Source: Saprospirales bacterium
Lineage (GTDB): Bacteria > Bacteroidota > Bacteroidia > Chitinophagales > JADJOU01
NCBI GenBank assembly: GCA_947461165.1
Contig: CANHJR010000077.1
Span: 1-6,312, forward strand
Length of the DNA stretch: 6,312 nucleotides
Direction of reading: 5' to 3'
Positions 1-5,763 of this stretch are shown piece by piece. The position numbers and the translations under genes were made by a program. Positions within the stretch are counted from its first letter, which is position 1; the number at the start of each line of letters is the position of its first letter. The notes under the pieces are model-generated. The model searched no databases. It saw nothing but the letters and a program-made list of their open reading frames with translations, and was not told the DNA's origin.

Positions 1-1049
1 TGTATAATACCGTTGAGAAAAACCTAAACACCTGCAATATCTCAAAAATCCACATCGATTCAGGTCAAGAACGATTCTATAATTTCGTAACAGATTTTAC
101 GATTTTTCAATCAAAGTATTTAGGGACGAAGAACAATAAGTTGTTTTTCTCGTTTGAAAAAGCCGGGATAAATAATACTGGAAATGCGATAGAAATTGTA
201 GCACTTGGAGTAGAACAGTTTGATCCAATATTTGAAATCGAGCAAAAAGACAATTCAAAAAAAATATTTATCCCAACAAATATTGTGTCATCAAATACCA
301 ATTCAAACTTGATTCTTCATGGAAGATTTTACAATTCAATAGCAGACATCAATAACCCGTATCACGATGGTGTTGGTTTTTGGGAAATCACGCAGTCAGG
401 GCTCCGAGTCAAGGAAAACTATATTGGATTCAAACAAGGGTTTACCGACCTCAAATTTAATGACAAAAACAAAGCTTCTGATCTTGGGTTCTTGTTTACA
501 CACGAAGCAAAGAGAACGACAGAGGGAAGTATTTTCCTCATCTCCGAAGGATATAAAAAACTGGCAGATGAGGGAGGTGTGTCCGTTGGTTTTGGGATGA
601 TGAGTCCGATGATGATGACCGGTGATAGGTATCTTAAGATTCGAACGTCAGATATCCTGATCAGTGTATTTGATTCGAACTTCAATTATATTCGGTCTTA
701 TCCTCATGAGAAGGTATCAAACACAAAAACAATCGGATATTATGAATATGGAAACATATATCAACTAGGCGCATATTTCAATCAAATAGGATATTTGGAT
801 TTTTTGTATTCCGAGATTGATGAAAAAGATGAAAACATAAACATTTACTATAAGAATCACCAAACTTCGCGAAGCTCAACGATTAGAATCAATAAATTAA
901 CAATATCCGATCAGGATCCAATTGTGAAAACAATTGAGAAACGATTTAACACCTTTGAGACATTTTTCTTGCCACGATCGTTCGGAAAAATGACCATAAT
1001 GGAATTTATTTCTAAAAGGAAAACAATGTACTTCGAATTTAAACAATAA
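1..1049 (+). CDS. Hypothetical protein, C-terminal part (5' end outside window)
   Basis: I do not recognise this gene securely. The reading frame is open from the first bases (codons from position 3) to the TAA at 1047-1049, giving 348 visible residues. The gene therefore starts before the window, and the TTG at 141 is an internal leucine codon. The protein is rich in alternating hydrophobic and polar stretches with many aromatic residues and glycines (for example GVGFWEITQSGL and ILISVFDSNFNYIRSY). This suggests a beta-sheet protein, perhaps propeller-like. It somewhat resembles the large uncharacterised Bacteroidota proteins with an 'EGSIFLISEGYKK'-type segment (DUF6770-like is my tentative guess). 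No membrane segment is visible in this part; a signal peptide, if present, would lie outside the window. A methionine-rich stretch, GMMSPMMMTGD, lies near 597-632. The stop is 2 nt before mvaD, so the two are probably co-transcribed, but a role in isoprenoid synthesis is not implied. The gene is certain; its function is unknown. Confidence 0.85.
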   Translation, partial: YNTVEKNLNTCNISKIHIDSGQERFYNFVTDFTIFQSKYLGTKNNKLFFSFEKAGINNTGNAIEIVALGVEQFDPIFEIEQKDNSKKIFIPTNIVSSNTNSNLILHGRFYNSIADINNPYHDGVGFWEITQSGLRVKENYIGFKQGFTDLKFNDKNKASDLGFLFTHEAKRTTEGSIFLISEGYKKLADEGGVSVGFGMMSPMMMTGDRYLKIRTSDILISVFDSNFNYIRSYPHEKVSNTKTIGYYEYGNIYQLGAYFNQIGYLDFLYSEIDEKDENINIYYKNHQTSRSSTIRINKLTISDQDPIVKTIEKRFNTFETFFLPRSFGKMTIMEFISKRKTMYFEFKQ

Positions 1050-1051
1050 CG

Positions 1052-2074
1052 ATGAGACCCCAAATACGAAAAATATCCTATGAAGCACCATCCAATATAG
1101 CCCTTGTGAAGTATTGGGGCAAATATGGAAATCAGCTTCCCACAAACGCCTCCGTGAGTTTTACCTTGTCACAATGTAAGTCGATTTTTGAAATAGAACT
1201 ACTAGAGAAGAGACAGAATAGAACGACTATTGATCTCGAGTTTGAAGGAATAAAAAACGATTCATTTGTCCCTAAAATCCAAAAATTATTTGACAAGATT
1301 GAGAACGAGTATTCTGTGGTGAAAGACTATGATTGGAAAATCAAGTCCAGCAATACCTTTCCTCATTCAAGCGGAATAGCTTCGAGTGCATCTTCTATGG
1401 CTTGCTTAGCTATGTGCATAGACGAATTGCAACATGGGGAGATCGATATTCAAAGAGCATCCATGATTGCTAGAATGGGCAGTGGCAGTGCATCGCGCAG
1501 TGTGATTCCCAGACTAGGCTGGTGGGGTGCTCATCCTGCTCAAGCTCTTACAAGTCAAGAATACGCAATACCCGTATGGCAAGAGGTATATGAGATTTTT
1601 CATACCTATCAAAACACGATTCTCATTGTCAATGCAGGCGAGAAATCCGTATCTAGTACTGCGGGTCATGATTTGATGAATTCAAATGAATACGCCAAAG
1701 TTCGTTACCAAAATGCATATAACAATATCGTTGATCTGATCGGAGCTATGCGAGAAGGTGACCTTGATCGATTTGGAGAAATTGTCGAATTTGAAGCCAT
1801 GTCCTTGCATGCATTGATGATGATGAGCCATCCTTCTTTTATACTCCTAAAGCCAAATACTTTGAACATTATCGAGCGTATAAAATCCTATCGTAATGAA
1901 ACGAAGTTACCAGTTTATTTCACCTTGGATGCTGGTCCAAATATTCACTTGTTGTATCCACAAAGCATCAAAAGCGAGGTAGAAAACTGGATAGACTCAG
2001 AGCTAAAACAATTCTGTGAGAATGGATTGTATATAAAAGATGTTGTCGGAGATGGACCAAAAAAAATCGGATAG
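1052..2074 (+). CDS. mvaD: Diphosphomevalonate decarboxylase
   Basis: This GHMP-superfamily enzyme performs the ATP-dependent decarboxylation of diphosphomevalonate to isopentenyl diphosphate, the last step of the classical mevalonate pathway, in the cytoplasm. The 340-residue product has the family landmarks: APSNIALVKYWGK (residues 12-24, with the conserved lysine of the active site), PTNASVSFTLS (30-40), the ATP loop FPHSSGIASSASS (103-115), GSGSASRS (143-150, with the catalytic arginine at 149) and FTLDAGPN (290-297, with the catalytic aspartate at 293). The segment NAGEKSVSSTAGHDLM (194-209) is typical of Bacteroidota members. Length is normal for bacteria. The ATG is 2 nt after the preceding stop with no Shine-Dalgarno sequence, as is usual in this phylum, and the conserved N-terminus begins a few residues later, so the start is well placed. 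The residues following Arg149 (VIPRLGWWG) lack the usual glycine pair. A phosphomevalonate decarboxylase activity, known for some homologues in other lineages, cannot be excluded from sequence alone. Confidence 0.95.
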   Translation: MRPQIRKISYEAPSNIALVKYWGKYGNQLPTNASVSFTLSQCKSIFEIELLEKRQNRTTIDLEFEGIKNDSFVPKIQKLFDKIENEYSVVKDYDWKIKSSNTFPHSSGIASSASSMACLAMCIDELQHGEIDIQRASMIARMGSGSASRSVIPRLGWWGAHPAQALTSQEYAIPVWQEVYEIFHTYQNTILIVNAGEKSVSSTAGHDLMNSNEYAKVRYQNAYNNIVDLIGAMREGDLDRFGEIVEFEAMSLHALMMMSHPSFILLKPNTLNIIERIKSYRNETKLPVYFTLDAGPNIHLLYPQSIKSEVENWIDSELKQFCENGLYIKDVVGDGPKKIG

Positions 2075-2894
2075 TTTTCCATCCAAAATTTTACTATTTG
2101 GAGAATATCTTGTTTTACAAAGAGGACAAGCTATCTCCATTCCTTACAAAAAATTTTCCCTTCAGAAGACCTTTGTTGAGAAATCAAACAAGGCATATTT
2201 ACTTAAGTTTTTTGAATTTATTTCAAGCAATGAAATATTCAAGAATAAGATATCGGAGCAGTTTATAATTGACATTGAACGTGGTCTAAGTTTTGAAAGC
2301 AATATTCCTGTCGGGTATGGACTGGGCAGTTCTGGTGCTATTGTTGCTTTGATCTACGATCATTATATTCTGGAGAAAAAAAATGAATTCTTAGAAGTCA
2401 AATATGAACTCGGACAATTAGAGAATTTTTTTCACAATAATAGTAGTGGAGTCGATCCTTTGACATCCTTTCTTCAAATGCCGATTCATATCGCACCAGA
2501 TGAATCATCTATATTGTGCCATGAGATATCGTTAGCATCCTTTTATCTCCACGACAGTGGAATCAAACGAAATGCCAAAGTAGCCATCGATCATTTTGCA
2601 AAGCTTTCTAAGTCAGAACCATTTCAAAATGAACTAATGAAGCTGTCAAACCTCAACAATAATATCATCCAAAACGTAATTGACCAAAAGCGTATTCTAA
2701 ACGAAATGCAGCAATTTTCTGAGATGCAGTTGGAGCTTTTTGGCGATTTCATACCTGAGCCCACGAAGAAATTATGGGAGTACGGAATCACCTCTAAAAC
2801 CTATTGGATGAAACTCTGTGGCGCAGGAATGGGTGGCATGTTTCTGGTTTATAGTGAAACTCCACAAGATCAGTTTGAACCTATCGTTGGCTAA
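2040..2894 (+). CDS. GHMP kinase, probable mevalonate kinase
   Basis: Probably phosphorylates mevalonate to 5-phosphomevalonate using ATP. The 284-residue product shows SKILLFGEY (residues 15-23, GHMP motif 1), the ATP-binding loop IPVGYGLGSSGA (89-100), FHNNSSGVDPL (131-141, Asp139 being the likely catalytic base) and KLCGAGMGG (258-266, GHMP motif 3; KLCGAGGGG is more usual). The assignment to mevalonate rests on similarity to Bacteroidota mevalonate kinases and on the adjacent mvaD; phosphomevalonate kinase is the main alternative. The gene overlaps mvaD by 35 nt if ATG 2040 is used, or by 23 nt with the ATG at 2052, whose product MDQKKSDSFPSKILLFGEY also fits the family. Neither start has a convincing ribosome binding site; a GGAG touches the second ATG too closely to count. 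Translational coupling to mvaD is likely. The C-terminus stops only 18 residues after motif 3, which is short, and the stop lies within the convergent neighbour. Confidence 0.88.
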   Translation: MLSEMDQKKSDSFPSKILLFGEYLVLQRGQAISIPYKKFSLQKTFVEKSNKAYLLKFFEFISSNEIFKNKISEQFIIDIERGLSFESNIPVGYGLGSSGAIVALIYDHYILEKKNEFLEVKYELGQLENFFHNNSSGVDPLTSFLQMPIHIAPDESSILCHEISLASFYLHDSGIKRNAKVAIDHFAKLSKSEPFQNELMKLSNLNNNIIQNVIDQKRILNEMQQFSEMQLELFGDFIPEPTKKLWEYGITSKTYWMKLCGAGMGGMFLVYSETPQDQFEPIVG

Positions 2895-4245
2895 TAATTG
2901 TTTGCCATTCCATTTTTATTCGTTTGGATACGGGATAATGATTCGTGATTTTATCTTTGGACTTTTCTATGAAACCAAGACCAAACTTGTCATAAGTGAC
3001 CAAATAAATCCCAACAGAAACTTCAACATCAATTTCTTTGCCAGACAAATAATTTAAGGCTTGAATATGATCTAATTCAATGCCATTATCCAAAGATATT
3101 TTTGGAACAAATGACAATCCATGGGACGGAAGAATTGTAGCATCTTTCTCTGTCAAAACATCAATTCCTATTTGTCTAAGATAGAGCGCCTTTTGATAGA
3201 TGTACAATTCATCTAGAATACAGTTTGCCACCAAGAAGTGATTTTTTTCGAATTTAAAACTACTGTAATTTATGAAATCTGAAGGTGATAAATAGTTTAA
3301 CAATTCGGGATGTAAAAAGGATTTGGAGGGTCTTATTTTTTTTGGTAGAAGCGCTCCTTTTTTTCTAAGAATCGAGCAGAAAAATCCTTCTCCAATGACA
3401 CGATGTGGTAAGAACTGATACCCTAGAATGCCATCTTTTTCTATTACATTGATGTTCCACTCCTTTTCGATAAACACCGACTCCGTTTCAAATTCAAAAC
3501 CTAAATTCTTAAATGCAACAAGTAGGTTTTCATTCTCATCAGGATTGAATGTACAGGTGCTATAAATGAGATATCCACCATCAGCCAGTGAAGACCAAAT
3601 ATTGGTCAAGATATGAAGTTGTCTTTCAGAGCAGATTTTGAGATTTTCCACTTTCCATTCCTTTCGAGCATTCTCATCTTTCCGAAAAAGTCCTTCACCC
3701 GAACATGGAGCATCTACAAGAATAAGATCAAAATGATTTTTTAATTTTCGAAAGTCTTCTACTTTGTTTTGTGAAACAAGAAAATTTGGTTTGCCCCATT
3801 TCGTTAAATTCTCTCTTAGGGTACTGTTGCGATTTGGAATGAGCTCATTCGCTACAAGGTATTGACTCTCATTCAAATGATCAAGTAGGATAGTGGATTT
3901 ACCGCCAGGAGATGCACAAAGATCAAGAACTGAATTTAGTTCTATTTTTGATTCTAATTCAGACATAATATGATCGACAAACATACTACTAGACTCTTGC
4001 ACATAGTAGGCTCCCGTATGGAAATAAGGATCTAAGGTGAAAATAGGTCGCTCATGGAGAACGTAACCATGTTGTGCCCAGTGCACGCGACCACTATCAA
4101 TACAATTATATTCTCTCGTCGCATTTAACCTGATACTTGCAGCTGGTTTTTGATCCAAACTTTGGATGAGGTCTTGATGATCTATTGGGAATTGGTCCAC
4201 GATCCTTGCAACGAATTCCGCTGGCAGTTTTCGGCTATTTGACAC
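2881..4245 (-). CDS. RsmF/NOP2-type RNA (cytosine-C5) methyltransferase
   Basis: S-adenosylmethionine-dependent enzyme that methylates C5 of a cytosine, most likely in 16S rRNA. In the 454-residue product, ESSSM (residues 84-88) precedes the SAM-binding motif I VLDLCASPGGKS (106-117). Motif IV, VDAPCSGEG (177-185), carries Cys181, which assists product release. Motif VI, STCTF (229-233), carries the nucleophile Cys231. LPHRVIGEGFF (279-289) closes the Rossmann domain. The C-terminal third, ending in a PUA-like region around residues 395-448 (QALNYLSGKEIDVE, GIYLVTYDKFGLGF, NHYPVSKRI), matches the RsmF-like layout and length. The start codon is GTG at 4245-4243, inside the last codons of ruvC (11 nt overlap). 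An AAGGA lies a few bases upstream on the minus strand, and LPAEFVARI follows as expected for the N-terminus. Expression probably depends on ruvC translation. The exact target base cannot be told; YebU/RsmF-like m5C in 16S rRNA is the family expectation. Confidence 0.93.
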   Translation of the reverse strand: MSNSRKLPAEFVARIVDQFPIDHQDLIQSLDQKPAASIRLNATREYNCIDSGRVHWAQHGYVLHERPIFTLDPYFHTGAYYVQESSSMFVDHIMSELESKIELNSVLDLCASPGGKSTILLDHLNESQYLVANELIPNRNSTLRENLTKWGKPNFLVSQNKVEDFRKLKNHFDLILVDAPCSGEGLFRKDENARKEWKVENLKICSERQLHILTNIWSSLADGGYLIYSTCTFNPDENENLLVAFKNLGFEFETESVFIEKEWNINVIEKDGILGYQFLPHRVIGEGFFCSILRKKGALLPKKIRPSKSFLHPELLNYLSPSDFINYSSFKFEKNHFLVANCILDELYIYQKALYLRQIGIDVLTEKDATILPSHGLSFVPKISLDNGIELDHIQALNYLSGKEIDVEVSVGIYLVTYDKFGLGFIEKSKDKITNHYPVSKRIKMEWQTIISQR

Positions 4246-4786
4246 GATCCTTATTGTTTGTTACAAATGATTTCCAATCCGTTGTTTTGGAATTCCCCAA
4301 TAATGGATTCGAGGTTTGATAGTGATGACAAACGGCTACAGCCAGAGCATCTGTGGCGTCCAAGGACTTTGGCAAGGCATCCATAACACATAGCGTTTTT
4401 AACATAGCAGCGACCTGTTCTTTGGTAGCATTGCCATTGCCAGTAACGGATTGCTTTACTTTTTTGGGGTAATATTCTGCGACGGGCAGTCCTAGATGAA
4501 GGGCTGCCGCCATGGCGACTCCTTGGGCGCGACCAAGCTTGAGCATAGACTGAACATTTTCTCCATAGAACGGACATTCGACAGCACACTCATCTGGTTT
4601 GAATTCTTGAATAAGTCCTTGAATTTTTTCAAAAATTTTCAGGAGCTTTAATTGTTGATTTTCAAGCTTATTGAGCCTGACCTCTCCTAGACAAACAACA
4701 CTCATGGAAGACCCTTTTACATGGAGTATACCATACCCAAGATGTAAGGTGCCAGGATCTATTCCTAAGATAATTCGTTCTCGCAT
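4235..4786 (-). CDS. ruvC: Crossover junction endodeoxyribonuclease RuvC
   Basis: RuvC cuts Holliday junctions symmetrically as a dimer, acting with the RuvAB branch-migration complex in recombinational repair. The 183-residue product has normal length and the complete acidic site of the RNase H-like fold: Asp10 in LGIDPGTLHLGYG, Glu70 in AVECPFYGENVQS, and Asp143 and Asp146 in LDATDALAVAVCHH. The DNA-contacting basic segment YYPKKVKQSVTGNGNATKEQV (105-125) and SMLKLGRAQGVAMAAAL (80-96) are also present. The phenylalanine at 73, in the position that wedges into the junction in E. coli RuvC, is kept. ATG 4786-4784 puts the first catalytic strand at the usual distance. The gene is the first of a two-gene minus-strand unit and overlaps the methyltransferase start by 11 nt. 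It is divergent from nadC, with a 111-nt shared upstream region. ruvA and ruvB are not in the window. The residue before the conserved Asn77 is Glu, where Lys is common. Confidence 0.97.
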   Translation of the reverse strand: MRERIILGIDPGTLHLGYGILHVKGSSMSVVCLGEVRLNKLENQQLKLLKIFEKIQGLIQEFKPDECAVECPFYGENVQSMLKLGRAQGVAMAAALHLGLPVAEYYPKKVKQSVTGNGNATKEQVAAMLKTLCVMDALPKSLDATDALAVAVCHHYQTSNPLLGNSKTTDWKSFVTNNKDRVK

Positions 4787-4793
4787 GACAAGA

Positions 4794-4801
4794 CAAATTT
4801 A
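4794..4801 (-). promoter_or_regulatory. Candidate ruvC promoter -7 box (Bacteroidota type)
   Basis: On the minus strand these bases read TAAATTTG, an exact match to the TAnnTTTG -7 element used by the Bacteroidota housekeeping sigma factor. No good TTTG-like -33 partner is seen at the expected distance. The box would also start the transcript within a few bases of the ruvC ATG, making it almost leaderless. It is therefore only a candidate. Confidence 0.35.
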
Positions 4802-4826
4802 GAGGAAATAAATTGAAGAGATATTG

Positions 4827-4855
4827 ATTATAAATTCTCATCGCGGACGGCACAA
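4827..4855 (-). promoter_or_regulatory. Candidate ruvC promoter, sigma70-like TTGTGC/TATAAT
   Basis: On the minus strand TTGTGC (4855-4850) is followed after exactly 17 nt by TATAAT (4832-4827). This would give a ruvC leader of roughly 30 nt. The hexamers fit the general bacterial consensus well, but Bacteroidota normally use a different consensus, so chance in AT-rich DNA is a real alternative. Confidence 0.3.
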
Positions 4856-4856
4856 G

Positions 4857-4884
4857 TTGAGATAAAAAAATTGAATTACATTTG
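4857..4884 (+). promoter_or_regulatory. Candidate nadC promoter (-33/-7, Bacteroidota type)
   Basis: TACATTTG at 4877-4884 matches the Bacteroidota -7 consensus TAnnTTTG exactly, and a GTTG (TTG at 4857-4859) lies 17 nt upstream as a -33-like element. Transcription would begin near 4889-4891, just before the ATG at 4898. The box lies downstream of the TTG codon at 4871, so it argues against that codon as the nadC start. Experimental start-site data are needed to confirm it. Confidence 0.5.
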
Positions 4885-4897
4885 CCATAGAGTAAAG

Positions 4898-5755
4898 ATG
4901 ATGAATGTTAAAGAATTTATAAGATTTGCAATAGCGGAAGACACCGCAGATCCTAGTGGGTTGATTCCTGTCGGCGACCATAGTGCTTCTAGTTGCCTGG
5001 ATAGCAATGAAATCAAACGAGCTCGTTTGATCATCAAGGATCAAGGAATCATTGCAGGCCTAAAAATTGCGGAACTAATATTTGCTGAGGTAGATCTAGA
5101 ACTCAAGGTAACCTTCTTATTGTCAGATGGAGATACCGTGAATTATGGAGATATTGGATTAGAAGTTGAAGGTCGAGCAGTTTCGATCTTGCTTGCGGAG
5201 CGTCTAGTGCTCAACACGATGCAACGAATGAGTGGCATCGCCACCAAGACCAATGAGTTTGTTCAGAAAATCGCCCATACATCCTGCAAGGTTTTGGACA
5301 CCCGCAAGACGACCCCAAACTTTCGATATTTTGAGAAAGAAGCAGTAAGAATAGGTGGTGGGGTCAATCATCGATTTGGATTATATGATATGATTATGCT
5401 GAAGGACAATCATATTGATTATTGCGGCGGAATCGCTCCTGCTATAAGACGAGCCAAGGACTACATTGTAAAGCTAGGAATAGACCTACCGATCGAAGTA
5501 GAAACCAGAAACTTAGATGAAGTCAAACAAGTCATTGAGGAAGGCGGTGTACATAGAGTGATGTTAGACAATTTCAGCCCAGAAAAGTGTAAGGAAGCAG
5601 TCGATTGGGTTCAAAGAAGAGTTCCTCTTGAAGCTAGTGGAGGCATTAATCTGGAAACCATCCAAAGCTATGCAGAATCGGGTGTAGATTATGTCTCTAT
5701 TGGTAGTCTTACATATTCATACAAAAGTCTTGACATCAGCCTCAAGGCAATTTAA
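4898..5755 (+). CDS. nadC: Nicotinate-nucleotide pyrophosphorylase (carboxylating)
   Basis: Quinolinate phosphoribosyltransferase: converts quinolinate and PRPP to nicotinate mononucleotide, CO2 and pyrophosphate in de novo NAD synthesis (cytoplasmic, usually a dimer or hexamer). Starting from ATG 4898 the product has 285 residues, a normal length. Landmarks are ERLVLNTMQRMSGIAT (101-116), LDTRKTTPNFR (133-143), the substrate loop IGGGVNHRFGLYDMIMLKDN (152-171), EVET (200-203), MLDNFSPE (222-229) and LEASGGIN (244-251) followed by SIGSLTYS (267-274). The frame is open further upstream to a TTG at 4871, but the candidate promoter covers that stretch and the extra residues NYICHRVK resemble nothing in the family. 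ATG 4901 is equally possible. The N-terminal EDxGxGDHT-like motif is split by about nine extra residues (EDTADPSGLIPVGDHSA). The gene is divergent from ruvC and is followed after 8 nt by the lipid kinase. nadA and nadB are not in the window. Confidence 0.95.
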   Translation: MMNVKEFIRFAIAEDTADPSGLIPVGDHSASSCLDSNEIKRARLIIKDQGIIAGLKIAELIFAEVDLELKVTFLLSDGDTVNYGDIGLEVEGRAVSILLAERLVLNTMQRMSGIATKTNEFVQKIAHTSCKVLDTRKTTPNFRYFEKEAVRIGGGVNHRFGLYDMIMLKDNHIDYCGGIAPAIRRAKDYIVKLGIDLPIEVETRNLDEVKQVIEEGGVHRVMLDNFSPEKCKEAVDWVQRRVPLEASGGINLETIQSYAESGVDYVSIGSLTYSYKSLDISLKAI

Positions 5756-5763
5756 AATAGATT

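Noticed and set aside
141..143. TTG as the start codon of the first gene
   Set aside because: The same frame is open without a stop back to the window edge, so the TTG is an internal leucine codon and the gene is 5'-truncated by the window.
2818..3057. Plus-strand 79-codon frame as a possible frameshifted continuation of the GHMP kinase
   Set aside because: Its translation has no GHMP-like C-terminal pattern and it lies almost wholly antisense to the well-supported methyltransferase.
4251..4589. Minus-strand 112-codon frame inside ruvC
   Set aside because: It is an out-of-frame shadow of the conserved ruvC frame, with a Ser/Arg/Cys-rich composition and no recognisable domain.
4871..4897. 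TTG-initiated N-terminal extension of nadC
   Set aside because: The extra residues do not resemble NadC, and the stretch contains a TAnnTTTG promoter box; ATG 4898 gives a normal-length protein.
4668..5044. Two small minus-strand frames (4668-4853 and 4838-5044) across the ruvC/nadC gap
   Set aside because: They overlap confident genes and the promoter region, and their translations show no conserved motif.
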